Below are positions 9,506 through 17,420 of a stretch of 64,000 bases of DNA, piece after piece. A program made the position numbers and the translations under genes. Position 1 is the first letter of the stretch; every line of letters starts with the position of its first letter. Source of the stretch: Rhizobium phaseoli (GTDB taxonomy: Bacteria > Pseudomonadota > Alphaproteobacteria > Rhizobiales > Rhizobiaceae); assembly GCF_010668805.1 (NCBI RefSeq), contig NZ_WUFT01000006.1, positions 1 through 64,000 on the forward strand, written 5' to 3'. A model generated the notes under the pieces. It was not told the DNA's origin. It saw only the letters and a list, made by a program, of their open reading frames with translations, and searched no databases.

Positions 9506-10102
9506 ATGGCGAAGGTTCTCGTCCTTTATTATTCGGCTTACGGCCATATCGAAACCATGGCCTATGCGGTTGCCGAAGGCGCCAAGTCGGCCGGTGCCGA
9601 CGTCACCGTCAAGCGCGTTCCGGAACTGGTTTCGGAAGAGGTCGCCAAGGCTTCCTATTACAAGGTCGACCAGGCCGCTCCGATCGCCACCGTCGACGAA
9701 CTGGCGGACTATGACGCGATCATCGTCGGCGCCGGCACCCGCTTCGGCACGGTCGCCTCGCAGATGCGCAATTTTTGGGATCAGACCGGCGGCCTCTGGT
9801 TTGCCGGCAAGCTGGTCGGCAAGCTTGGTTCAGTCTTCACCTCGTCGGCGACCCAGCACGGCGGCCAGGAGTCGACCATCCTCGGCTTCATCCCGACCTT
9901 CCTGCACCAGGGCATGGTCGTTGCCGGCCTGCCTTACGCCTTCCAGGGCCAGATGGGCACCGAGGAAGTCAAGGGCGGCTCGCCCTACGGCGCCTCCACG
10001 ATCACCAACGGCGACGGCTCGCGCCAGCCTTCCGAGATCGAACTCGAAGGCGCGAAATACCAGGGCGCCCATGTCGCCAAGCTTGCTGCCAAGCTCACCT
10101 GA
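9506..10102 (+). CDS. wrbA: NAD(P)H:quinone oxidoreductase, type IV (WrbA flavoprotein)
   Basis: Flavodoxin-like FMN enzyme that reduces quinones by two electrons, avoiding semiquinone radicals. 198 residues. FMN phosphate loop [12 protein letters not shown] at about 8-19, the [21 protein letters not shown] segment at about 76-96, and the [12 protein letters not shown] motif at about 110-121 are all intact. GAAGGAAGATAGAAG precedes the ATG. Monocistronic, divergent from the CinA-type gene. Confidence 0.95.
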   Translation: MAKVLVLYYSAYGHIETMAYAVAEGAKSAGADVTVKRVPELVSEEVAKASYYKVDQAAPIATVDELADYDAIIVGAGTRFGTVASQMRNFWDQTGGLWFAGKLVGKLGSVFTSSATQHGGQESTILGFIPTFLHQGMVVAGLPYAFQGQMGTEEVKGGSPYGASTITNGDGSRQPSEIELEGAKYQGAHVAKLAAKLT

Positions 10103-10227
10103 TCTTTGACGAGAAACGATAAGGGCGCGGCGAGCGTAAGCTTGCGGCGCCTTTTCCGTTTGATGGCAACTATTTGCCTGATCATTCGCCGGTGCTGCCG
10201 GCAAAGCGGGGCATGACTGTTTGTTGG

Positions 10228-10516
10228 TGGTGCGGACGGCGGGGGTCGAACCCGCAAAGCCTAGGCCGAGGGATTTTCTTACCAGCTACGGCTTTCGCCG
10301 CCGCCTTCCGGCGTTTGTGGTCTGGACTATACCTTCACCCTAGCGTCTGCCTTAGGTGCTGCCCGTCTAGTCTCTACACCTTCCCCTTGCGGGGTTTGGC
10401 TCGGGATTGCCATCTGACAGGTTTCCCCGACTTTGAGCAGTTCTACATCAGGCGTTTCCGCCTGTGCACTCAATTTTGTCTAAGTCCCTTGTGTCTACCA
10501 ATTCCACCACGTCCGC
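10228..10516 (-). tRNA. tRNA-Leu(UAA), interrupted by a group I intron
   Basis: Exon 1 is 10516-10482 and exon 2 is 10277-10231, with CCA encoded at 10230-10228. Joined, they give a 7-bp acceptor (GCGGACG/CGTCCGC), the leucine-type D arm, an anticodon stem AGGGA/TCCCT with loop CTTAAAA (anticodon UAA), a long variable arm and T arm GCGGG-TTCGACC-CCCGC. The intron splits the anticodon between U34 and A35, the same position used by cyanobacterial and plastid tRNA-Leu(UAA) introns. Confidence 0.93.
10278..10481 (-). ncRNA. Group I self-splicing intron (IC3-like, 204 nt) in tRNA-Leu(UAA)
   Basis: Core words of bacterial tRNA group I introns appear in order: GGGGAAACC and GGCAATCCCGAGCC (P4-P6 region, about 10428-10400), GGTGTAGAGACTAGACGGGC (P7 with the guanosine site, 10380-10361) and GAAGGTATAGTCC (P3/P8 to P7 strand, about 10337-10325). 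P1 forms between exon ACUU and intron GAGU, giving the required U-G pair at the 5' splice site, and the intron ends in G at 10278. Length and wording are strikingly close to the 205-nt Azoarcus tRNA-Ile intron as I recall it. No homing endonuclease is encoded. Confidence 0.92.
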
Positions 10517-11003
10517 GTGGTTCTTCCTGCTAACAAAGAGAGACGGTTTTCTCAACCGATATTCAGGGGTCGGCATGCAATTCCGTTTCAAAGTCCGGAG
10601 ACCTCAATCACCCTCGACGATTTGATATTGGTTCGGAGAGATGAGGGTCGGATATTGGGCGCTGGGAACATGGCGTTCCAAAACGCTGGTCGCTTCGAGT
10701 GTCCAGCTGAATTCGTGAATAAAACGACGATTCGGCCCCCTGATTACTGCTTTGAAAAGCAACGAACGGCACGAAGTTTCAGATTTATCCTGCCGGCATG
10801 CGAAGGCGCGACGGTCGATTGCGAAACATCATGCGAGTCAGCGTAGAAAAATTGGCACAACCCCTGCGACACAAGCTTGTTGAATTTCGCATAACATTGG
10901 GACAAAGTACCGGCAGGGGTAGTGTTTGCGATTTCTACTGTTGCAATACGTGCACTTCACTTTTCATTGTGAATGCCGGGACATGTGGTGAATAAACGGC
11001 AAA
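10517..11003. other. Intergenic region upstream of the SARP/TPR regulator
   Basis: No supportable gene; two short plus-strand reading frames lack recognisable content. Besides the tRNA promoter region it contains a sigma-54-like element at 10853-10868. Confidence 0.5.
10853..10868 (+). promoter_or_regulatory. Sigma-54-like -24/-12 element upstream of the SARP/TPR gene
   Basis: TGGCACAACCCCTGCG keeps the invariant GG and GC dinucleotides at the right 12-bp interval and the whole TGGCAC block; the -12 part is CTGCG rather than TTGCA. It lies about 135 bases upstream of the ATG at 11004. Candidate only; an upstream activator site was not identified. Confidence 0.35.
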
Positions 11004-12935
11004 ATGGCTTTTGTTCTGAAGACCTTCGGGACCTTGCAGCTCGTTGACGGAGATGGGAACGCTGTCGCGTTTCCCGAGAAAGGCCTGCTGCTTCTCGCCT
11101 ATTTGTTCACAACCGATCAAGGTTCGGCGGATCGAACGACCTTGGCTCGCTTTCTATGGGGCGAAGCCGACAGGGACGTTGCACTTTCGACTTTACGCAA
11201 GGTGATTTCGCGCATTAAGGCCCGTCAAATCGATCTCGGAGTAAACATCCTTTCATCCCAGGGCAACATGCTCACCCTCGATCAGGAGTCTCTGTCTTCC
11301 GACATTCTGCTATCGGACCAGGAGGACGAGGTTGAGCCGTTCGCCCGACTGAGACAGCTGGTGAAACTGATGAACCAGCCTTTTCTGGGGGCGGTTCACA
11401 GCCATAGCCGTCAGTTTCAGCGGTGGCTTGCCGAACGGGAAAACGACCATATCGAGTTTCTCGCAAATACATTGAGAACGGCGTCCCGCTTGGCCGAGTC
11501 GGGAAAGGAATCCGAACTCCTGAGGAAGGCCGCGGTTATCCTGTTTCGGACGGAGCCGAAGGATCCGGAAACGCTGCAATTGCTTATCCGGATATTCAAC
11601 GCGGAAGAGGACGTTGAATCCCTCCGGAACTATTTCGAGCAGCGGCGCAGTTCGACTTCGAAAGGCATCGCCGCGCGCACCGGATCCGATGACGGTGATG
11701 CAAAACCTCTCCGTCAGACATCCATGTCGTCAAAGGCGAAACTCGACGCGGCGCTTCCCCTTGAGCCCGAAGATATCCGCATTGCCATTCCCCGCTTGGT
11801 GCTGCTTCCGCCCAGGAACCAATCCGTTCGGCCGCAAGCTGGTTTTCTAGCCGCATCTTTGGTGGAGGATATCACGATCGGATTTTGCGTCTTCAACAGC
11901 CTGGAGGTCATCGCCCCGTATTCGGCGGTTCAGATCGGCCACCAGGTGGAGACGCAGAAGGCCTTCTTTGAACGGCATCGCGTCAACTATATCCTCGACA
12001 CCCGGATCAGCAATTCCGGCGATGAAGTGACCCTGTTCGCCCAGTTGATCTTTTTCGATCAGAATCAAATTGTCTGGGCCGAAAGGTTCAGCCTCGATCG
12101 TATGGATCTCGCCAGAGACAGGAGAGTTGTTGCCCGGCAGATCGCGCTCTCCGTGTCCAGCGAAATCGAGCGCCATGAGGCGTTGCGCGAAGATCTGAAC
12201 CCGATCGCTTATCATCGATATCTTGTCGGCAGGCGGCACCTGGCCCGGCTGACACTTCCGAACCTGCGGCGCGCCCGCAAGGAAATGAAAGCCGCGCTCA
12301 GCGAAAGCCCCGATTTCGCGCCGGCGCAGAGTTCTATGGCGCGCACCTACTCCAAGGAATGGTTGTTGACGGCCCGAGGTGATATCGATCTTTTGCAATT
12401 GGCGGAGACTTTCGCAAAGCAGGCCACCGAGATGCGTTCGGACTTTGCCGATGGCTATCGCGAGCTCGGTGTTGCCAAACTGTTGCAGGGCGCGTTTGAC
12501 GACAGCGCCGAAGCAATGGAAGTGGCAGAAAGCCTTGCGCCACACTATGCCGACGTGATTGCCGACTACGCGGACACGTTGGTTCATTGTTCGCTCCCTG
12601 CCATGGCCTTGAGAAAGATCGAGCGGGCAATCGAGCTCAATCCGCTCGGTCCCGATACCTATTTCTGGACTGCTGCGGGAGCAAACTATGCCCTCGGCGA
12701 ATTCGAAGCTTCGCTGGACTATATCGGGCAGATGGCCGACCCCAATTTAGCGGACAGGTTGTCCGCCGCAAATTGGGCCATGTTGGGTCATCAGGACAAG
12801 GCGCGGATCTTCGTACGAAGGTTTCGTGAAGGCAATCCGGACTTCGATGTGGACAAGTGGTTGTCTGCAGTTCCAAGTAAAGAGCAATGGCATAAAGATC
12901 TTTATCGTGAAGGCCTGAAGAAAGCTGGATTTTAA
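11004..12935 (+). CDS. SARP-like winged-helix regulator with C-terminal TPR-like repeats
   Basis: 643 residues, no signal peptide. Residues 1-100 form an OmpR/SARP-type winged helix (LKTFGTLQLVDGDG, LLLLAYL, RTTLARFLWGEAD, LSTLRKVISRIK); 110-215 look like the helical BTAD region. The central part (about 260-390) resembles the TolB-like fold found between DNA-binding and TPR parts in some adenylate-cyclase/SARP proteins, and about 400-620 is alpha-helical with TPR-like units (for example MALRKIERAIELNPLGPDTYFW). Likely a cytosolic transcription factor whose repeats sense a partner. It is followed after 25 bases by a 72-codon gene, so the two are probably co-transcribed. Targets unknown. Confidence 0.7.
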   Translation: MAFVLKTFGTLQLVDGDGNAVAFPEKGLLLLAYLFTTDQGSADRTTLARFLWGEADRDVALSTLRKVISRIKARQIDLGVNILSSQGNMLTLDQESLSSDILLSDQEDEVEPFARLRQLVKLMNQPFLGAVHSHSRQFQRWLAERENDHIEFLANTLRTASRLAESGKESELLRKAAVILFRTEPKDPETLQLLIRIFNAEEDVESLRNYFEQRRSSTSKGIAARTGSDDGDAKPLRQTSMSSKAKLDAALPLEPEDIRIAIPRLVLLPPRNQSVRPQAGFLAASLVEDITIGFCVFNSLEVIAPYSAVQIGHQVETQKAFFERHRVNYILDTRISNSGDEVTLFAQLIFFDQNQIVWAERFSLDRMDLARDRRVVARQIALSVSSEIERHEALREDLNPIAYHRYLVGRRHLARLTLPNLRRARKEMKAALSESPDFAPAQSSMARTYSKEWLLTARGDIDLLQLAETFAKQATEMRSDFADGYRELGVAKLLQGAFDDSAEAMEVAESLAPHYADVIADYADTLVHCSLPAMALRKIERAIELNPLGPDTYFWTAAGANYALGEFEASLDYIGQMADPNLADRLSAANWAMLGHQDKARIFVRRFREGNPDFDVDKWLSAVPSKEQWHKDLYREGLKKAGF

Positions 12936-12960
12936 ACATCAATCGTTAGAGGGCAAAAAC

Positions 12961-13179
12961 ATGGCTACAGTTGTTGTTATTAGTGTTGAAGGTCAAGACG
13001 GGCTCTGGGTCGCTGATCTGGACGCCGGCACCGTACTGCCGCTCCCGGCCCCCAAGGCGGGTGGCCTGAAAGTGGTGACCGATCTTCGCGCCACCGGCGC
13101 GACGGTCACAAAGGGCGTGAATGTGGCAGTCACCGTCAAGTCGGCAGAGGCGGCGTTCTCCGGCCATTATGACGGCTAG
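12961..13179 (+). CDS. 72-residue protein linked to the SARP/TPR regulator
   Basis: Not a recognised family. Good ribosome site (GAGGG, 7 bases) before ATG 12961, 25 bases after the regulator stop. The product is small and acidic, starts with a beta-strand-like MATVVVISVEG, has a proline-rich middle (PLPAPKAGG) and a valine/threonine-rich second half, ending AFSGHYDG. No cysteines, signal peptide or membrane segment. Pairing with a TPR-type regulator raises the possibility of a ligand or target peptide, which is inference only. Confidence 0.65.
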   Translation: MATVVVISVEGQDGLWVADLDAGTVLPLPAPKAGGLKVVTDLRATGATVTKGVNVAVTVKSAEAAFSGHYDG

Positions 13180-13573
13180 TGTATGATCGGGGTGCTATAG
13201 CGCGGTTACGTCTGACGCGAAATAGACCTGTAAACCCCTGAATTTCGCATGATTTTATTCGGCTTCCGACGAAGGAATTATGTGGAAACGCGCGAGACGG
13301 CGGCGAGCGGAAATTGACTTGCTCGCCGTCGAGCATTAGGCATGCACTGTCAAAGTCGTTTTCGATGCCGATCAAGTGTACCGGGTTTCAGCGACAATCT
13401 ATCGGCCTCGGTCATACGGGTTCGATTCCAGTCGCCCCGGACCAACTTCATAATATCGTTTGAATATGCATGTATATTGTGGATATATGCGTGCTGTTGC
13501 TTGACAAGGGCATTTTCGGCGCAAAGATTGCGCCGCGGCGGTTGAGTAAGTGTTGTCTTCTGGGAGTAAGACG
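13180..13573. other. Intergenic region with a tRNA 3'-end-like remnant
   Basis: No clear gene. Bases 13410-13444 read like the T arm and 3' end of a tRNA ending GTCGCCCCGGACCA; see separate entry. The rest, including an A/T-rich stretch at 13445-13500 that may promote the small gene at 13574, shows nothing recognisable. Confidence 0.5.
13410..13444 (+). pseudogene. tRNA 3'-end-like remnant (T arm and CCA end)
   Basis: The run GGGTTCGATTCCAGTC followed by GCCCCGGACCA has the invariant TTCGATT loop, a mostly paired T stem and a GACCA/ACCA end. A CCGGG at 13381-13385 could pair with the CCCGG, but the intervening 40 bases cannot form D and anticodon arms. It may be a decayed tRNA or an attachment-site scar left by an integrated element. 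Confidence 0.4.
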
Positions 13574-13705
13574 ATGGTTTACGATTGGAGTGGGGCTAGG
13601 GTTCGGCGCGTCCGGATCTTCAAGACCAGTGTCGCGCTTGTTCTGGGAACTGCGATCGCTGCAATACCACTGTTTTTCTGGGCCGTGCAGCTGCGCGGTT
13701 TCTAG
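13574..13705 (+). CDS. Small single-pass membrane protein, 43 residues
   Basis: ATG 13574 follows GGGAG at 8-9 bases. The product starts MVYDWSGARVRRVRIFKT, a basic cytosolic stretch, followed by one hydrophobic helix (about 19-39, SVALVLGTAIAAIPLFFWAV) and a short LRGF tail. The stop is TAG at 13703. Positive-inside charge suggests N-in topology. Function unknown. Coding status rests on the ribosome site and the well-formed helix. Confidence 0.55.
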   Translation: MVYDWSGARVRRVRIFKTSVALVLGTAIAAIPLFFWAVQLRGF

Positions 13706-13715
13706 TCCGGAATAA

Positions 13716-14090
13716 TCAGCTTTCTGCGAGAGGAAGCGTATCTTGCGCTTTGGTCCCGCGCCACCTGTTGATCACCCAGCCGGCGAGCAGCCCCAGGGCG
13801 GCGCCCATTGCCTTGACGCCAGCATCATGCAGGCGCGGATGGCGCGTTGGCGAAAGGTACTGCAGATATTCGATGGCGACGCTACCAGCGATCAGCAGCA
13901 CGGCCACCAATTTCCACTGTTTCGGATAGGCGAGCGCAAAGGCGAGGCCGACAAGCACATAGGCGCCTGCGCGGTCGGTATCCACAGTCGTAACGGTCTC
14001 CGGCCTCAGCCCGATCGGCGAAACCGTAACGAAGAGGATGAAGGCGAGCAGCAGCCAGGCGAGTGGTTTTGCGAAGTTGAACGTGATCAT
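13716..14090 (-). CDS. VanZ-like family membrane protein
   Basis: 124 residues with about four hydrophobic helices (10-27, 43-56, 60-75, 92-108) and the VanZ-like signature EYLQYLSPTRHPRLHDAGVKAMGAALG (about 74-100), including the conserved R..D..(N/K)..G pattern. VanZ proteins confer low-level teicoplanin resistance in enterococci; in rhizobia the role is not known, probably envelope-related. Convergent with the 43-residue membrane gene. Confidence 0.8.
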   Translation of the reverse strand: MITFNFAKPLAWLLLAFILFVTVSPIGLRPETVTTVDTDRAGAYVLVGLAFALAYPKQWKLVAVLLIAGSVAIEYLQYLSPTRHPRLHDAGVKAMGAALGLLAGWVINRWRGTKAQDTLPLAES

Positions 14091-14281
14091 GGCTTTATAT
14101 TAGTGGCTGGCGTTTTCATTGACAGTTAAAATCAGTTCATGTGCCGCCAATTTTGCGGTGGGCTTAAGAAAAGCTTTCGCAAACAGGGCCGGCGGCGAAC
14201 CGCAAATGGCCGAAACGGGCTTTCTTTTGCCGGTCGGCCTATGCCATAGCGGCGCTGTAATTATGAAAATGGACATTGCCC

Positions 14282-15532
14282 GTGACAAGACTTGATGTCG
14301 AAAGCGCCGAAGAAGCCATGCGCAGCCTCTTTCCGGCAACGCCGCTGCAGCTCAACGATCATCTATCGGCGCGCTACGGGGCCGATATCTGGCTGAAGCG
14401 CGAGGATCTGTCCCCGGTGCGCTCCTATAAGATCCGCGGCGCTTTCAATTTCTTCCGCAAGGCCATCGGGCAGGGAGCGGTCGGCAAGACCTTCGTCTGC
14501 GCATCCGCCGGCAATCACGCCCAGGGCTTCGCCTTCGTCTGCCGCCATTTCGGCGTGCCGGGCGTGGTCTTCATGCCGGTCACGACACCGCAGCAGAAGA
14601 TCGACAAGACCCGCATGTTCGGCGCCGAGTTCATCACCATCCGACTGTTCGGCGATTTCTTCGACCAGTGCTATCAGGCCGCGCGCGACCATGTCGAAGC
14701 GATCGGCGGTGTCATGGTGCCGCCCTTCGACCATGCCGATATCATCGAAGGGCAGGCGACAGTCGCCGCTGAAATCATGCAGCAACTGCCTGAGGGAACG
14801 GTGCCTGATATGGTCGTCCTGCCGGTCGGCGGCGGCGGCCTTGCAGCCGGCATTACCGGTTATCTCCACGGCACCGTGCCGAAATCGGCTTTCGTCTTCA
14901 CCGAGCCCGCCGGCGCGCCGAGCCTGAGGCGCAGCATCGAGGCCGGCAAGGTGACGACGCTCTCCAAGGTCGATAACTTCGTCGACGGCGCTGCCGTTGC
15001 CCGGATCGGCGACCTGAATTTCGCCGCTCTTTGCGATTTCCCGGCAAGCCAAGTGCAGCTGATGCCGGAGAACGCCATCTGCGTCACCATTCAGGAGATG
15101 CTGAATGTCGAGGGTGTCGTGCTGGAGCCGGCCGGCGCATTGTCGCTGACGGCGATTGCCGCGATGGACCGCCAAGCGATCCGCGGCAAGACCATCGTTG
15201 CCGTCGTCTCCGGCGGCAATTTCGATTTCGAGCGTCTGCCTGACGTAAAGGAAAGAGCCATGCGCTACGCAGGGCTGAAGAAATACTTCATCCTGCGGCT
15301 TGCCCAGCGTCCCGGGGCGCTACGGGATTTCCTCAATCTGCTCGGCCCCGAAGACGATATCGCCCGCTTCGAATACCTGAAGAAATCAGCGCGCAATTTC
15401 GGCTCGATCCTGATCGGCATCGAAACCAGGGCGCCGGAGAACTTCGCCAGGCTGATCGGAAATTTCGAAGCTGCCGGCATGGGTTACGAGGATATCACCG
15501 AAAACGAGATCCTCGCCAACCTGATCATTTGA
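14282..15532 (+). CDS. ilvA: Threonine ammonia-lyase (threonine deaminase)
   Basis: PLP enzyme turning L-threonine into 2-oxobutanoate and ammonia, the first step to isoleucine. About 416 residues. PLP lysine in SYKIRGAFNFF (about 52-62), the SAGNHAQG motif (about 77-84), the glycine-rich phosphate loop PVGGGGLAAG (about 180-189) and a C-terminal ACT-like domain from about 325 (FILRLAQRPGALRDFLNLL) are visible. I take GTG 14282 as start: GGA lies 8 bases before it, while the TTG at 14276 is only 2 bases from that site. The single ACT-like unit suggests a short-form regulatory domain. Confidence 0.92.
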   Translation: MTRLDVESAEEAMRSLFPATPLQLNDHLSARYGADIWLKREDLSPVRSYKIRGAFNFFRKAIGQGAVGKTFVCASAGNHAQGFAFVCRHFGVPGVVFMPVTTPQQKIDKTRMFGAEFITIRLFGDFFDQCYQAARDHVEAIGGVMVPPFDHADIIEGQATVAAEIMQQLPEGTVPDMVVLPVGGGGLAAGITGYLHGTVPKSAFVFTEPAGAPSLRRSIEAGKVTTLSKVDNFVDGAAVARIGDLNFAALCDFPASQVQLMPENAICVTIQEMLNVEGVVLEPAGALSLTAIAAMDRQAIRGKTIVAVVSGGNFDFERLPDVKERAMRYAGLKKYFILRLAQRPGALRDFLNLLGPEDDIARFEYLKKSARNFGSILIGIETRAPENFARLIGNFEAAGMGYEDITENEILANLII

Positions 15533-15569
15533 CTTGGCGACGACGATATCGCTGTGCTAAAGGCGGATC

Positions 15570-15896
15570 ATGGCTTCGTTCATTTCAAATATTTTTTCGA
15601 TGTTCTCCGGCGGCAGCAAACCCGCTTCCGAGGCGGCAGGCCCTTCCGGCGAGCCGCAGCTTTACAACGACTGCACGATTTATGCGGAACCGCGTAGGGA
15701 AGGCAGCCAATATCGTCTTGCCGGCCGCATCGAAAAGAAGGTCGGCGACGAGGTGCTGGTGCGCAATTTCATCCGTGCCGATCTGTTTAGCTCTTCCGAC
15801 GATGCGCTCGAATGCACGGTGCGCAAGGCGCAGCAGATCATTGATCAGCATGGTTCGTCGCTCTTTGGCGACGGCGAGAAGCTTCGTCAGGTCTGA
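15570..15896 (+). CDS. HlyU family protein
   Basis: 108 residues. After a Gly/Ser/Pro-rich N-terminus (1-30) the core LYNDCTIYAEPRREGSQYRLAGRIEKKVGDEVLVRNFIRADLF (split here only for description) and the C-terminal helix EKAQQIIDQHG-like segment match the HlyU family (Pfam family named after the Vibrio haemolysin activator). That name is historical: Vibrio HlyU is an ArsR-type factor, whereas these short proteins have no obvious DNA-binding motif. It follows ilvA by 37 bases in the same direction and may be co-transcribed. Confidence 0.75.
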   Translation: MASFISNIFSMFSGGSKPASEAAGPSGEPQLYNDCTIYAEPRREGSQYRLAGRIEKKVGDEVLVRNFIRADLFSSSDDALECTVRKAQQIIDQHGSSLFGDGEKLRQV

Positions 15897-16151
15897 AATC
15901 GGGATCGGCCGGATCGGCCTGATGTCGGCCGCAATTATTCTTGTTTTTCAATTCTGTGAGCCGGATGCTTCTCCGGCGCGCGCAATCGTGCTCACGCATT
16001 CTTAAAGGATTGCGGTCAAAGGTATTGCCTGCAGCATGTGCAGGGCCGCCCTCGTGTTTGACTTTTTCGGACGATCGACCAAAGGATCCGCTGTCGCGAT
16101 TGCTGCGCCTGCGCGCCGCCGACCGCGCCGGCCACAGGGCGGGATGTCGTG

Positions 16152-17420
16152 ATGGAGACGTTCAACCTCGCTCTCTTCGCCGTCGAAGCCGTCGCCTATT
16201 TCTCGCTGATGGTCACGCTTCTGCACTTCCGTCATCGGCTCGGTCTGGGCGTCTTTCTGACGGCGCTCGGCGTCATGCATTTCATGGAAACCTATCTGGC
16301 GGCGGTCTTCTACGTCTCGTTGCCGTTCGGGGATGTGTCGCCGGGTTCATCGGTCTTCTTCTCCGGCAAGCTGATGATGATCCTGATGCTTTACCGGCAG
16401 GAGGATGCCGCCACGGTGCGTCAGCCGATCTACGGCCTGTTCCTCGGCAACCTGCTGACCGTCGGCATCGCCTGGGTGCTGCAGCTGCACCTGCCGCTGC
16501 AAATGTCGGCTAATCACACGCCCGACGTCGATTTCCTCAAAGAGATGGGCTGGCTGATGATCTGGGGCACGGCGCTGCTCTATGTCGATTCCCTCGGCAT
16601 CATCCTGCTATACGAAAAACTCGGCGATTTCTTCCGCCGGCGCGTGGTGCTGCGCTTCCTGATTTCCGGATTTGTGCTGCTGACTTTCGACCAGATCGGC
16701 TTCTTTGCCGCGTTGAATTATTTTCTGGATGTGCCGATCGCTGCATTCTGGGCCGGATGGAAGGCCAAAATGCTGGCCGTCTGCCTCTATGCGGCGATGT
16801 TTGCGATCTACGAATATCGTATTCGCCGGGGCGGGGCGAGCGTGTCGGCACGTTCGATCAGCGACGTGTTCGGCGACCTGACATTCCGCGAGCGCTACAA
16901 CGACCTTCTGGAGCGCACCGGCCGCGATATGCTCACCGGCGTCTATGATCGCACGCGCATGGAAGTTGAAGCACCGCTGATGGTGCGCGAGGCATTGAGA
17001 CAGGGGCTATTCGCCACAGTCCTTATTCTCGACGCTGATCACTTCAAGGATGTCAATGACGGTTACGGTCATCTCCAGGGCGATGAGGTGCTGAAGGCGA
17101 TCGCCGCCCGATTGGGCACGACCTTGCGCTCGAGCGACCGTGTCTTCCGCTTCGGCGGCGAGGAATTCGTTGCCATCTGCCCGGGCACCGACCACGAGGA
17201 AGGTCTACGGCTTGCCGAGCGCCTGCGCTGGACGATCGCCACCAGTGTCAAGACGCCGGATGACCGGCCGGTCACGGTCAGCATCGGCGTTGCGACCGCC
17301 GACGAAGACGGGGTCGATTTTACCGCCGTGCTGGCGGCGGCCGATGGCCGGCTTTATGCTGCCAAGAAGAGCGGCCGCAACTGCGTCGTCGGCCGTTCCG
17401 GGGTGGTGAAACTCGCTTAA
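16152..17420 (+). CDS. Membrane-bound diguanylate cyclase (GGDEF)
   Basis: 422 residues. Residues 1-225 contain about six to seven hydrophobic helices of a MASE-like sensor; the rest is a GGDEF domain with GGEEF active site (about 334-338), the metal-binding LILDADHFKDVNDGYGHLQGDEVL segment and an allosteric I-site RSSD five residues before GGEEF. It should make cyclic di-GMP from GTP and be product-inhibited. No EAL domain. ATG 16152 is preceded by an in-frame GTG; either may be used. Its 3' end overlaps the convergent SDR gene by 4 bases. Confidence 0.9.
   Translation: METFNLALFAVEAVAYFSLMVTLLHFRHRLGLGVFLTALGVMHFMETYLAAVFYVSLPFGDVSPGSSVFFSGKLMMILMLYRQEDAATVRQPIYGLFLGNLLTVGIAWVLQLHLPLQMSANHTPDVDFLKEMGWLMIWGTALLYVDSLGIILLYEKLGDFFRRRVVLRFLISGFVLLTFDQIGFFAALNYFLDVPIAAFWAGWKAKMLAVCLYAAMFAIYEYRIRRGGASVSARSISDVFGDLTFRERYNDLLERTGRDMLTGVYDRTRMEVEAPLMVREALRQGLFATVLILDADHFKDVNDGYGHLQGDEVLKAIAARLGTTLRSSDRVFRFGGEEFVAICPGTDHEEGLRLAERLRWTIATSVKTPDDRPVTVSIGVATADEDGVDFTAVLAAADGRLYAAKKSGRNCVVGRSGVVKLA

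Noticed and set aside
11004..13179. Calling the 72-residue protein a ribosomally made, modified peptide precursor
   Set aside because: No modification enzyme, transporter or recognisable leader/core split is next to it; the role is left open.
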